From Quillaja saponaria (lineage: Eukaryota; Streptophyta; Magnoliopsida; Fabales; Quillajaceae): DNA of 64,000 nt. This document shows positions 1 to 11,902 of the stretch, piece by piece. The notes under the pieces are model-generated. The model saw nothing but the letters and a program-made list of their open reading frames with translations, was not told where the DNA came from and made no database searches. The number at the start of each line of letters is the position of its first letter. Position 1 is the stretch's first letter. Location: positions 17,155,994 through 17,219,993 of the forward strand of contig CM055614.1 in the NCBI GenBank assembly GCA_029379385.1, written 5' to 3'. A program made the translations under genes and the position numbers.

Positions 1-2746
1 TGCTTTCCTTTTGGTTCAATCCGTGGTAATGTTATGGGAAGGACTTCAATAATAACTAGGATAGAGCTTAGCAACCTGATTGAAGCCTTGCAACAATGGT
101 AGCTACCAACTCGTATTCCACTTGCAAGCTGAGTTTTCTGTTGTAACAATGGAGGATGAAAAAGCTTTGAATGAGTGGATGAGGAAGCTCTAAACAGACA
201 ATTGCTATCTCTTGTTGGTCCAGCTGTGAGAGGATGGTGGGAGGACAACAAGGTTCCTCATGGTTTGCAGCCAGCCCCTTGTTGTGTGGTAGTTTTCTAG
301 CTTAACCTTTTAATTCCTTTAAGATTGTTGATAGTTCGATAATTTTAGAATTTAGAGTTGAGTATGAGTAAAATGGAAACTATAGGCTCATGTTGAACTA
401 GTAATACATATATACACACATATCCTTATAAGAATAACTTACCTTTAGATACTTAATACGATAGCTAATAGAAGTTAAATATTAATATATATACATGGAA
501 ATTAACTTATGTAGGATTTCATTGTTGAACAATGAACTAGGAAACATGAAATTGGACTAGGTTAATGTTAAGCTACAAAAATTTAAATTAATGAATAAAA
601 AATTTATAAGTAAGAGTAAGTAATGGTTGGTTAATATTATGGGTTGATGGGTATGGACAAAAGAGTGTTTAGTTGTGGGTTAAGTGTTAGAAAGTGAAAG
701 TTGAATGGTTTTTGAAGGGATGCAGGGCAAATTTCGTGGGTGAAAGAAATCTTGTATTTCAGATACTTTCAGGACTGAATTAAATTAATAGTTCAGAAGA
801 TAAATTGTAGCTTAGGATCTTGGGATATTTTCTACAAAATTTCGTAGCTTTGTTCTAAGTATGTTGTGAGTTATAGCTGTTAGACTCTAGCTAGGTCAAG
901 CAGAATTCGTAGTGCCTCGTTTTTGGTTCATGTAAGAAATTGAGTGGGTTCATGATAGATTCTAGGAAAATTTTCTAAATAATAAAGATAGATATACTTG
1001 TCTATTAATAAACCCAATAAACAGAATCAGATTTCTTTTTTTCTAAAGAAAGTTAAGTTCAATTAACTAAGGTAAGGTCAAAGCTGTCAAAATCCTACGT
1101 TTTTTAGAATTTGATACAACTTCAAAGAACAAACTGTATTGATATACAAATTCAGAAATTAAAAATGATATACCATTATAAAGCTACATGTGTCTAGTAT
1201 TTTATAAATTTTACGAAACTGGAATTTGGAATTTCCTAGAGGAAGATATAACCATTATAGTTAATACTGGTCCAAATCTCAGGTTTGGACAGTTTTAACA
1301 TTTCTAACTTTTTAAGTGCTTTCTATCTTTTCTAATGGTTTCTTCTACCCTATGTATTGTCAAGACATTTAAAATGTCTCTTCATTATTAACCTTATCAC
1401 ATAAAATATAATTCATATTACTTAATAGGTAATAGCTTAATAGAAAAACTTTCCTCACGAAACCTATACAAGTTAAGATAGAAGCTTAGTAATTAAAATA
1501 TTATAACAATCACGTTTGTGAACTAAATATTATTTGGAAATATGAACTTCAGTTCCGGATTTTAATGTGGATCTGATAAGACGCGTGGACGCAAGTGTGA
1601 GTGACGAATGGAATTGGTAACGGGTGAGTGGATAATTGTTGCCTTTAGGGGCTAGATTAGTATGTGTAATTATATGTTTTTTTGAATGTGCGTGATATAT
1701 GGAAAATAAGCAAGTAGTGGACTTCAGTAATTTATTTAAATTATGTTCATTTGATATTGATTGTTGTGTGGACATTGGTAGTGGTTGATAAGGGCCAACA
1801 AAGTAAGATTTTTATGAAAAGTGATTTTTATCTCCAAAATTAAAAATTCAGGTGTACCTAGGATGTTTTGATTTAAAATCATAAGAAAATTATAATTTGA
1901 TAAATATATATATTTTTTTAAATTGAGTGCTCAGCTCTAGTGGGATGGATTGTATACAGAGATCAATTTGTTGTGCGGGCACGTAAATGCCCGGTAGAGG
2001 GTGAAAATGTTGTGCGAGACTGGGTCACTCATTAGCCCCTTGATTGATTTGCGTGATGTTGTTGTTCTGATTTAAATTGTGATCTTATGTGACATATAAA
2101 TTGTGAATTTGTGAAACGTACAACGTATATGTGAAATGTTATATGAACAATATTACATGATGTTACTCTCTATGTGTTACACACTTGTGTTGTGTGATGC
2201 TGGTACCATCTGGGTACGATTTTCCACTCACAGAGTCCCTAGGACTCATCCCTTTCTCATGGATATTTTTTTTAGTGATAGGAGTTTGGTACATGGCACC
2301 ACCGAGCTTGTGACTTGTCCAATGAATACGACACGGTGTTTCCAGGATCTCAGACTTGCAGTTAAGGATGAAAGTTTGCAGTCACATTAGAGTTATGAGG
2401 TGTCTAATTTTGGTAAGATGTAAGAGTCTCGTTATTTATCTTGATTAGGATGTGGATAGAATGAAGCTCCTTGTTGTCTTGGTATTATTGTTGTGTGGGA
2501 TCATAAGCATATGTGTTTGTGTTCTGAGGCATGTTCCATATTGTTGGGGACCTCTGTCAAATTTTTTAATAAATTGTTAACTGTTTCAGAAAATAAAATT
2601 TTGAAATGAACTTTTGTTTTATAAAAGTTACTTTCATCCTTTGGATGGGTTAAGAGTCATATGTGTTACTTTGTTTTAAAGTCAGGGTCACGGAAGTTTG
2701 GTTCTCCAATCATCCGGTCAGTCATGCCTCCGTGAGAGGAGTGACA
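1..2746 (+). mobile_element. Ty3/gypsy LTR (family G1), 5' end outside window
   Basis: This is the 3' portion of a long LTR whose relatives lie at 19829-28972, 37366-39733 and 46654-48865. Shared landmarks are a segment near 1590-1650, a 'GGGCCAAYAAAGT'-type motif near 1790, a stem-loop with GAGTC/GACTC arms near 2230-2250, and the end 'CCGGTCAGTCATGCCTCCGTG..GTGACA' at 2746. Sequence near 250-290 matches a point about 570 bp inside the 46654 copy, so the true start lies a few hundred bases before the window. No primer binding site follows position 2746, which suggests a solo LTR, but the upstream target duplication cannot be checked. No coding capacity is seen. Confidence 0.7.
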
Positions 2747-3605
2747 TTAATATTTTTTTTTTAATTCATAGAATTTTCTTTAAATTTTTATTTTTTAAAT
2801 TTGGTTTAATTAAAAAATGTTATAATTATTTATAACTTATTAAATTAAAAAGAATTGAGAAATTTAATCTTAATTACTATTGATATATAGTTATTGACAA
2901 ATTATAAATTTATTAATATTGAAAGAATTAAGATAAAGAAAAAGGAAAGAATTAAAAAAGAAGTAAACAAATAAAACTTCATAAGGGTAACCATACATAA
3001 ACAAAAAAATAAAGTAAATAGTCTACTTTTGAAGAAAAAGAGGAACTTAAAAGTACTCATATAATAGTAAAAATTCATAAAAATATTTAAGAAAATGATT
3101 TTTTTTTCAATTTTTTTTGTCTTTTAGGCCGATGTTATTATATGTATGCAGGAATTAGGATGCTCGGTTCAAAGAATCTAATTATTGATTATGAGTTTAA
3201 TTTGGACTTTGTTTCTTCAATTTTTTATTTTTATTTTTTGTTGTAGATGTTGAATTTGGGTTTTATTTCTTCAATTTTGGCATTGTTTTTATTGATTATC
3301 ATAAGATTATTATTATTATTATTTTAATTTAAAATAAAAATTTATGCTTAAAACTTTAAATCGGTCGAAGTTTTCAAAGCCCATCAACAGGTCCAAAAAC
3401 AATCTATCCATAATCCTAAAACCGTAAAAAATAAAATAAAAATAGATTGACAAAAGCCCAACCCACATGGAATCCAACAAATTTCAGTTGATGTTTTTTG
3501 TCAACCAACATGAGGAGTACGGTTGGGCCTAGATGACAACCGAACTGTATGCTCGGGCCTAAACCCCCCTGTCCCCTCCCTTCATTCTCACTGTCACCCT
3601 CTCAT
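2747..3605. other. AT-rich non-coding spacer
   Basis: No open reading frame or recognisable gene was found. The stretch holds runs of T and A, a short ATT microsatellite near 3309-3323, and a more GC-rich patch at 3470-3600 next to the foldback element. Confidence 0.5.
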
Positions 3606-3754
3606 AAACCCCCTCTCTGTCTAGGAGTTTTGGACAGAAAGGTCTGATTCTCAATTTTTTAGATAATATAATAAAATTTATAATTAAATAATCAAAATAA
3701 GGTAAATCTAGAAAATATAATTTTAAAATTCAATTTCTGGATCAACTCACCAGT

Positions 3755-3809
3755 CATGTCACCCTCAAACTGACTGCATGTCCATGTCACCCCTCAAACT
3801 GACTGCATG
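3755..3809. repeat. 28-bp tandem duplication
   Basis: Two adjacent copies of a unit that starts CATGTCACC and ends ACTGCATG occur in the left arm of the foldback element. They differ by one C in a C run. The right arm has only one counterpart. Confidence 0.8.
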
Positions 3810-4084
3810 AACTCATTACTTGCACAAACTAAAACCAAATTGGTCCTTCATCTATTCTTGGTAGGAGATGTGGGGCTTTAAATAATAATAATAATAATAA
3901 ATAAAATGGAGGTGGGCCATGCTTGTGTAGGCAACAGTTCCGTTAAGGGGGCATGCTTGCGTGGGTAAATTAAAAAGCAAAGTAGAAGCCTTCCTTTAGA
4001 ATAATAGGGGATTATAAGCAACAGACGTGATATATATTAAAATTGGAATTCTAAGCGATGGACAAGATACAAAAGTCAAATTGG

Positions 4085-4795
4085 AAAAACTCACTCAACA
4101 ATCCATAATTTTTAAAATTTAAAATGTATGATCATTTTAAAATATAATATTTTTAAATTTTAAATTATATGATAATTTACAAATTTATAGTATATAATAT
4201 TTATAAATTTTAAAATATATAATAAATTATAAATTTATAGTGTATGATATTTTATAAATTTAAAGTTTAAGATAATTTTAAATTTTAAAATGTATGATAA
4301 TTTTAAAATATGATATTTTAAAATTTATGATAATTTTATAATTTTTAATGTATGATATTTTTAAAATTTAAAATTTGTAGTGTATGATAATTTTTTTTAT
4401 TATAGTGTATGATATTTTTTAAAAATTTAAAATTCATGATTTTTTTTAAATTTAAAGTGTATGATATTTTAAAAATTTTTTAGTGTATGATATATTTAAA
4501 TTTTAAAATGTATGATAAATTTTAAATTTAAAATGTATAATAATTTTTTAATTTACAGTGTATGATAATTTTTACTTTTAGAGTTTATGATATTTTTTTA
4601 TATTAGAGTTTATGATATTTTTAAAATTTGTTAGTATATGATATTTTTAAAATTTAAAATATATAATAATTTTTAAATTTATAGTGTCTGATATATATTT
4701 TTTTATTATAGTATATGATATGTTAAAAAATTTTTAAATTGAAAAGTGTAGATAATTTTAAAATTTATATGATATTTTTTTAGTGTATAGTGAAA
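4085..4795. repeat. AT-rich degenerate minisatellite, core of foldback element
   Basis: About 700 bp are made of many diverged copies of a 25-45 bp motif of the form 'GTGTATGATATTTTTAAAATTTAAA'. GC content is very low. Unit length varies, so the array is old or slippage-prone. It lies exactly between the inverted arms of the foldback element. Confidence 0.75.
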
Positions 4796-6426
4796 TCGGA
4801 TTTTCAAAATTCAATTTTAGTTAGTGCAGGTGGTGGGCCCCTTTTGTACAGGATGGTGCAAATAGTGGACCCGGGTGATGACATGAGCTGGTGAGTTGGA
4901 CCCAAAAACAAGATTTTCAAAATACAGTTTTTGGACTTACCCCATTTTGACTATTTAATTATAAATCTTACCATATTGTCCAAAAAAATTAAGATTTGGA
5001 CCCTTTTGTCTAAAACCCCCTCTATCAACCATCATCTGACTCTCTCTCTCTCCAAACACTCCCTCCTCTTAATCTCATATCACTCACTCCTACCCACCGT
5101 TTCTCTCCATCTTTCCACCCAAAATAATGTTGGTGCAAGACAGCCAAAACAAAAAAATAAAAATGCAAAATTGAAATGAGAAATAGAAATCCACTGATAT
5201 CACTAAATTATATAGTTTGTCATCGAACTAAATTTATTTAGGGTGGTTAAGAGATGGGTTAATTTGCTCCATTTTGAGTTAGTAGATTTCTTATGTTGCC
5301 CAACTTACCTCATGACCTAATTGTTACCAAAGGACAGGTGGTGAAGTTATTTTAAAATGTCAAAGGTTGAATGTCATTTTGGGTAGCATACGGCTCCAAA
5401 TGGTTATGCTTGACTAGTAGCCATAGGGAGCTCTACACGAATGGTAGAACTTTGTTCCAACTGATTGTATTGATTGGCCCCATTTTGCAACCCGATCCAC
5501 TTGTTGGGGGTCACCTTAGAAGTTAGTTTTGCCCCGTCAACGTCTAGCTTGTTGGGTTCCATCATTTTACAGGCTCATTATTTTTCCTATGAATTTTAAA
5601 TATATATATATATATATCTGATTGTACTTGAATTATTTTATTTAGTGCTCCCTCGTTAAGAGGGTGATTCTCATATTGAGATCTAGATCTAGATCCAGAT
5701 TCAATATAAATATTATATAATATTTTAAAAATTAGATCGATGATAGACTCAAAATATTTATAAGTCTCTAGTCATTAATTCAACCAGAATCAGACCGGAT
5801 GACGATATAAATATATTTAATTATATATTTCAAATATATATATTATATAATTTTTTATTAATTATAAATATTAAATACACGAGAAAAAGAATTCAATATT
5901 CATTAAATAACAAGAAAATCACATCACAAATAATCAAATATAATTATTAATAGTTGATACTGTAATTAATTGATTTATTATACATCACAACATTCAAGTT
6001 TCAACTTATGAATCAAAATAAGAAAGGCAAAATATATCAATATAAAATAAAAATTGTTCATTAATTTTTAATATAAAATATAAATATTTCACTAATTCTT
6101 AATAGAAATAATAATTTAAAAAAAAAAATTAGGTTGATCAACCAAGCACCAATTTTTACGATTTTTAAAGATTTTGACCAGTCCAATTACCAAAATGGTT
6201 ATTTGGTTCAACTCAGTTTTCAAAACATTGATATTATGATTACAATATTATATCAACATTATCGTTAATACAAATACGTACTGCAAAGCTTTATAAATAA
6301 TCAAGTTCTTATGTAGTAGAATTCAAAGTATTTGCATTCTCAAGTTTGAGATCTACCTAGCTACATTTCTCACTCTAAACTCTTGGATTTTTGTTTGTGA
6401 AGATAAAGAATTTGTCTATTTTCCAT

Positions 6427-6725
6427 ATGCTAATAGTTTTTCTCTTGGTTTCTTCAAGTGGTAATGCATTTTTATACATTCAGTAATTAAATTTGATTTC
6501 TTAATGATTAGTTTAGTTAACATACATTTTCTTATTTTTAATTTTCATATATATACAGGAACTATTTTAGCTAAGGCACAAACATGTGCAGTTACTCCCA
6601 TTGCTCTCAGGGATTGCTCAAAGCAAGCTTGCGTCAACTTTTGTGTTGAGGAAACCGGTGAGTTCATAAATGGTGGATGCATTGACAAGAATAATTGCTG
6701 CTGCATTGATGAAGATATATTATGA
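6427..6725 (+). CDS. Defensin-like (DEFL/LCR-type) secreted peptide, copy 1
   Basis: This is a two-exon gene. Exon 1 (6427-6460) encodes a hydrophobic signal peptide (MLIVFLLVSSS); a 98-bp intron (6461-6558) has GT and AG ends with correct phase; exon 2 (6559-6725) encodes the mature peptide. The mature part has eight cysteines spaced C-X8-C-X4-C-X3-C-X11-C-X5-C-C-C, including CX3C, GGC and a C-terminal CXC, which fits the cysteine-stabilised alpha-beta fold of plant defensin-like peptides. These are secreted and act in defence or cell signalling; which of these applies here cannot be told. The duplicate at 8707 has ATG where this copy has ATA (6413-6415), so the ancestral start may be lost; an in-frame ATG at 6427 could replace it and leaves a short, about 18-residue, signal peptide. 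It could be active or newly pseudogenised. Confidence 0.6.
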
Positions 6726-8009
6726 ATTATTAATCATGACATTTAAATATTCTTGATATTTATCCACTTAGATGTTTTCTTAACAAAACTAGAAGAGAAT
6801 CTCATTGTGGATGGACTGGTTTTTCTTTGACTAGAAATGTGAATTAATCAAAGTACTCTTAAAATTGACTAGGACACTTAATCACAAAACAATAAAACAA
6901 AATTATAAGAAAAAGAAAAAATACCCAAATCATTCACGGTAGAATGATACAATTTATTACAAGTTAACTATTATTTAAAAAACTGAATCTAGAAGTCATT
7001 ATCATCTTCTTCTTTTTTTTATATATATTGTTTGAGACAATCAAATAAAAAATAATGAATATAGTCTCCAAAAAATAGTGACATGACAATATTTATTTCT
7101 CTCTTAATCTAACATTTTTTTTTTCATTTTTTAGCATTTAATTAGTTATTTCACTAATTAAATATTTTACGAATTAACTATCATTTAAAAACATCAACTT
7201 ACAAGTCATTATCATCTTTTTTATGTCGTTTGAGACAATCAAATAAAAAATGTTAAGTATAGTCACCAAAAAAAAAAAATGACATGGCAATTTTTTTTTC
7301 TTAATCTTTTTTTTTTTTCCCTTCAAATTTCAATATTTAATTGGGTTATTGCACTAATTAGATGTTTATACATGCTGTTGTGATAAAATTTAATATTTTT
7401 TTATATATTCATAAAATTTTATTTCAGAATAGATAACCTGAAAAAAATATAGAAAACTGAAACATTTAGGAAAAATAAAAATAATCATATCATATATCAT
7501 TAAATCATATAGTTTGTCATTGAACTAAATTTTAGGGTGGTTAAGAGATGGGTTAATTTACTCCATTTGAGTCAGTGCTGATTAGATTTCTTATGTTGCC
7601 TAACTTACCTCATGGCCTAATATTTGCCAAAGGAGGTGGTGAAGTTATTTTATATAAGTTTTTGAGGACGTCAAAGGTTCCAATGGTTATGCTTGACCTA
7701 GTAGCCACCGGGAGTTCAACACGCATGCATGGTAGAACTTTGTTCCAACATTGGCCCGATTTTGCAAAACGGTCCACTTGTTGGGGGTCACCTTAGAAGT
7801 TGGTTTTGCCCGGTCAACTTCTAGCTTGCTGGGTTCCATTATTTTACAGGCTCATTATTTGCCCTATGAAATTTTCATAAAAAAAAATAAAAAAAAAATA
7901 AAAAAAAATTTCAATTTGTACTTGATTTACTTTATTTATTGCTCCAAGAGGGTGATTCTCATATCAAGGATCTAGGTCCAGATTCAGATTCTATATATAT
8001 ATATATGTA

Positions 8010-8525
8010 TGGGTCTTGCTAACTAGTACTTTAAGGGCACAAGTTAAAAATTAATTATTGTATTAGAAATCTTCCTAAATTATAATTTTTAATAAAATTA
8101 ACTGTTAATTATAATTAATGAGAATATTACTTAATTATCACTTTATCATTTTCATTAGATAGACAAAATTACCCTAATGATTTAAAAGCCTATTGAACTT
8201 CTTTTTATTTTTTTATCCTAACCCTAACTTAACCCTAAACTAACTCAACACTAACCCTAACCTAACTTAACACTAATCCTATCCCTAACCCAAACCCAAA
8301 CCCTAACTCTTAACACAAACTTAACTCTAACCCTAACCCTAATCCTAATCCTACGTCAAAATCTTATTGTTCTTAGGGGTAATTTTGTCTAACAAATAAA
8401 AAAGATAAAGTGATAATTAATTGTTATATTCTCCTTAATTATAATGAGAAGTAAATTGCATTAAATTCTTATTGAGAATTGTAAATTGGGTATATTTTCA
8501 ATATCATAATTAATTCATAACCAAT
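8010..8525. mobile_element. Inverted-repeat (MITE-like) insertion with telomere-like core
   Basis: This block is present only in duplication copy 2. It begins with 'GGGTCTTGCTAACTAGTACTTTAAGGGCAC', a start style known from plant foldback elements. Internally 8131-8176 pairs in inverted orientation with 8374-8420 (AATTATCACTTTATC..GACAAAATTACCC against GGGTAATTTTGTC..GATAAAGTGATAATT). The CCCTAA-rich tract sits between the arms. The right terminus matching the left end is not recognisable, so the element is either truncated or its ends are misjudged. Confidence 0.5.
8215..8353. repeat. Degenerate telomere-like CCCTAA/CCTAAC tract
   Basis: About 140 bp are dominated by CCTAA-type words, with seven exact CCCTAA and many one-base variants (ACCCAAA, ACTTAACCC, ATCCTA). 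The plant telomere unit is CCCTAAA; most units here have shorter or altered spacing. It is an interstitial, diverged tract, not a chromosome end. Confidence 0.7.
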
Positions 8526-8706
8526 GCCGTTATGATTACAATGATATTTCAACATTATTATTAATGCAAATACGTACTGAGAAGCTTTATAGTATAAATA
8601 ATCAAGTTCTTATGTAATAGAATTCAAAGTTTTTGGATTCTCAAGTTTGAGATCTACCTAGCTACATACTTTCTCACTCTAAGCTCTTGGATTTTTGTTT
8701 GTGAAG

Positions 8707-9038
8707 ATGAAGAATTTGCTATTTTTCACGAGCTAATAGTGTTTCTCTTGGTTTCTTCAAGTGATAATGCATTTTTTATACATGCAGTAATTAAATTTGA
8801 TTCCTTAATGCTTAATTTAGTTAATGTACATTTTCTTATGTTTATTTTCATAATATTTTATATATATGCAGGTACTATTTTAGCTAAGGCACAAACATGT
8901 GCAGTTACTCCCATTCCTCTCAGGGATTGCTCAAAGCAAGCTTGCGTCAACGTTTGTGTTGAGGAATTTGGTGAGTTCAAAAACGGTGGATGCATTGACA
9001 AGGGTTATTGCTGCTGCATTGATGAAGGTATATTATGA
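8707..9038 (+). pseudogene. Defensin-like peptide gene, copy 2, probably broken
   Basis: This is a paralog of the gene at 6427. The mature-peptide exon (8872-9038) is intact and keeps all eight cysteines with the same spacing; it differs at a few residues (for example FGEFKNGG against TGEFING). The upstream ATG (8707-8709) is present, but exon 1 is one base shorter than copy 1, so the frame from that ATG hits a stop after nine codons. The splice donor equivalent to GT in copy 1 reads AT (8764-8765). The 108-bp intron happens to be free of stops, so an ORF from 8739 runs through it; that would place a non-secretory insert in the protein. Most likely a pseudogene, although intron retention is possible. 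Confidence 0.6.
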
Positions 9039-9866
9039 ATTTATTAATCATAATCACATTAAAATATTCTTCATATTTATGCACGTAGATGTTTTTAAAC
9101 AAAACTATAAGAGAATCTCGTTGTGGATGGACTGGTTTTTCTTTGATTAGAAATGTGAATTAATTGAGGTACTCTTAAATTCACTCGGACACTTACCGCC
9201 GAACAATAAAACAAAATTATGAGGAAAAAAAAAAAATCCAAATGGTAGAATGATTAAATTTATTATGATTTAACTATCATTTAAGAACCTCAATTTAGAA
9301 TTCATTATCATCTTTTTATATATATATATATTTGAGACAATCAACTAAAAAAATAGTGATTACAGTATCCGAAAAATAGTGACATGACAATGTTTTTTTT
9401 TTCTTCTTAATTTTTAGCATTTAATTGGTTATTCTACTAATTAAATGTTTTACGAGTTAACTAGGCATTTAAGAACATCAACTTACAGGTCATTATCATC
9501 TTTTTATTTTATTTTATTTTATTGTTATTATATGTTTGAGATCATCAACTAAAAAATGGTGAGTATAGTCACCAGAAATTGATGACATGACAATTTTTTT
9601 TCCTCTTAATCTATCATTTTTTTGTTCATTTTCGGCATTTAATTGGTTATTCCACTAATTGAATATTTAAGATGAATATTAAAGAATATAAATTAACATA
9701 AAACTTTATTTACTTTTAGGTTTTGATTTTTATTATTACATATTGTCGTGATAAACCTTAATAATTTTTCTCATATTTTTCATAAAATTTTATTTCATGG
9801 CAAATAATCCCAAAAAAATATAAAAAAATAAAAAATTTAGGAAAAATAAAAACAATCATATCATTG

Positions 9867-11380
9867 ATGTTCTGCAATATGCATTTTAAAGATTTGGCAA
9901 AATAACCAAAGTAAGTTAAAATAAAATAAAAAATTGAAGGTTGCAGTCATTTGGTGCTCACAAATAATGAATTCTAATAATTTTCAAAAATAATTAGAAA
10001 AAATATTGAAAAATGAAATAAAAAATAATTTATAAAAAATAAATATTATAATGTGTGAAAAATTAACTTTTCACTATTTTCAGTGACTATACTCACCGGT
10101 TTTTGGTAAAGTACCTCAAATAATATAAAAAATAAATGTGAATACCTCAAACTATATAAAAAAGAGTAATACTTTGAGAAAACTTTAAATTGAGGTACTC
10201 AAACGATAGTTCACTTAATTTATTACATTATATTTCATTTCTTTATTATAATTAATATCCTTATCTAATTTCCAGTTATTTTTTTTTAATTTTTAATTTT
10301 ATTTTTTTCCAACTTAATTATAACAATTTCAGCCAAACGAGCAAGTACCCAAAAGGATTATTGAGGATTGCATGATCGTGGACAGCACCAAGGCATCCTA
10401 GTTTTTGTATGGTATTAAGTTAGAGGGGACTGTACGGATGTAAACGTGTTCCTTTGTTTTTAACAATAAAATAAAGATTCAGTTAATAAATTTGCGGTAC
10501 ATGTAATTTATATTATAATAATATGTTCCTTTCTTTTTTAACAACAAAATAAAGATTCAGTTAATAAATTTGCGGTACATTAATTTATATTATAATTGTA
10601 GCAACATGCAATTCATAATTTCCAAATAACAACTATTAAATAAATTGAAGAGCATCTTCAAACAAATATATATGCTGAATAGAATTGCATGTATTAAGGA
10701 ATTTATTTGATTCATTCCACTGACTTTTGGATTTGAAGTTTTTGTTGCTCCAAATATCTTTGAATTTAAAGTTCTTGTCTCCATAGATTTTTAAAATAGA
10801 ATAAAAGAAATTGACCGAATTACTTTGTCCAACATATCAATTTATTGCCAAGGTTATTATATTCAGTAAGTGTTCGCACTAGTGGCTATAAATTAACATT
10901 CTCCTACTATTTATTTTTATAAAACAAAATTGTGGCAACATACATTTTTAGAAATCATATAAATTAATTTAATCATAACGAGGGGAAAAAAAAACTTTTT
11001 AATAAGTCTTTTACACCATTCATTAGTTTTAATAATTTAGAAGTGTCTAAGTTCTTACCAAAAAGAAAATGTGTATACTTTTTACACTAAGTTGTTTTCC
11101 TTATTTGATTAATTATGTATTTCTTATCTCTTACCTAAAAAATTTCAGAAAATAATTTAACAACCTTGTCTTTTATTTTTAAAGCACATTGTTAAATCTG
11201 GATTTGACCATGTGAGATATCCTCCACATGGCTTCTAAGAGATCATTGACACCTAGGAAAAATACAATGCATAAGTTAGTATAATATTCAGATATGATAA
11301 ATTGTATGTAAAAGAGAATGAGTCAAGAGAGACAACCAGATTTACTTCTAGGGTTTTATCTCTTTTCTATAGAATACAAT
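9867..11380. other. AT-rich intergenic region
   Basis: No gene was recognised. Only short chance frames are present. The region contains the tandem duplication at 10446-10597 and the left flank of the CACTA element. Confidence 0.5.
10446..10597. repeat. ~76-bp tandem duplication
   Basis: Two adjacent units (about 10446-10522 and 10523-10597) share 'GTTCCTTTSTTTTT' and 'AATAAAGATTCAGTTAATAAATTTGCGGTACAT' style blocks with few differences, so the duplication is recent. Confidence 0.8.
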
Positions 11381-11400
11381 CATTACAAGAAAATTGCTCA

Positions 11401-11695
11401 TTACTGACCAACCAAGTTGGTCGGTAAAGACCCCAAAGTCAGTCGGCAAACCGTTACCGACCAACTATTGGTCGGTAACGGGTGGTAGGAAAATTCAAGG
11501 TTGCTATTACCGACCATAATTGGTCGGTATTGTTTGTCGGTGAAGATTTTTGAAGAATTAAAAGAAGTTGGTCGGCAATTACCGACCAACCTTATGGTTG
11601 TTGGTTGGTCGGTATTACCAACCAACTATGGTTGGTCGGTATTACCTTTTTATGAAACATTATTTGTCTTCAACCAAGGGTTGGTTGGTAAAAAT
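11401..11695. repeat. CACTA-1 left subterminal repeat region
   Basis: At least nine copies of TTGGTCGGTA or its complement are crowded here, several arranged as palindromes (for example around 11505-11530). In CACTA elements such arrays are binding sites for the element-encoded accessory protein. ORFs across this stretch are artefacts of the repeats. Confidence 0.85.
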
Positions 11696-11902
11696 CCTGG
11701 TATCTCTTTTGTTTCTTTTTAATTATAATTTTCCTAAAAACTTGCTTTACATTAAATAGTTTCTAAATGAATACTGAAAATTAAATATACTGATGTATCA
11801 AAATAAAATTATCATATAATTATAAATAGGATAATTCATGAACACAATGTAACATGATTAAACAAAATATCATATAATATATCAAATAATAAAAACTAAT
11901 AG

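Larger units (their letters stand above)
3617..5012. mobile_element. Foldback / Mutator-like non-autonomous element with long inverted arms
   Basis: The left arm (about 3630-3770) and right arm (about 4868-5012) are imperfect inverted repeats of roughly 140 bp. For example, 'CAACTCACCAGTCATGTC' at 3743 pairs with the complement of 'GACATGAGCTGGTGAGTTG' near 4880, and both arms carry 'TTTATAATTAAATARTCAAAAT'-like blocks. An 11-bp direct repeat AAACCCCCTCT stands at 3606-3616 and 5013-5023 and could be the target duplication; 9-11 bp would fit Mutator-like elements. The left TIR seems to begin a few bases inside that repeat, so the exact ends are uncertain. No transposase lies between the arms. 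The class assignment is inference. Confidence 0.6.
5196..9866. repeat. Tandem segmental duplication (two ~2.3-kb copies)
   Basis: Copy 1 (5196-7493) and copy 2 (7494-9866) begin with the same 'TATCAYTAAATYATATAGTTTGTCAT' block, share the segment around 5240-5600 / 7530-7860, carry one defensin-like gene each, and share the 3' flank. Within each copy the 3' flank holds a further pair of ~210-bp repeats around 'CATTATCATCTTTTT..TTTGAGACAATCAA' (near 6960 and 7175; near 9260 and 9465). The copies differ in the segment upstream of the gene: 5710-6220 is only in copy 1, and 8010-8525 only in copy 2. Confidence 0.85.

Noticed and set aside
1530..2390. Frames of ~80 codons in the first LTR
   Set aside because: Lie inside LTR sequence and are not conserved in the other three LTR copies.
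8215..8353. CCCTAA tract as a chromosome end
   Set aside because: Only ~140 bp, heavily degenerate, flanked on both sides by duplicated unique sequence.
8739..9038. 99-codon open frame read as a single-exon gene
   Set aside because: It runs through sequence aligned to the intron of the paralog; only the second half is conserved coding sequence. Recorded as a spliced gene or pseudogene instead.
11401..11759. Overlapping frames on both strands over TTGGTCGGTA repeats
   Set aside because: They arise from the inverted subterminal repeats of CACTA-1.
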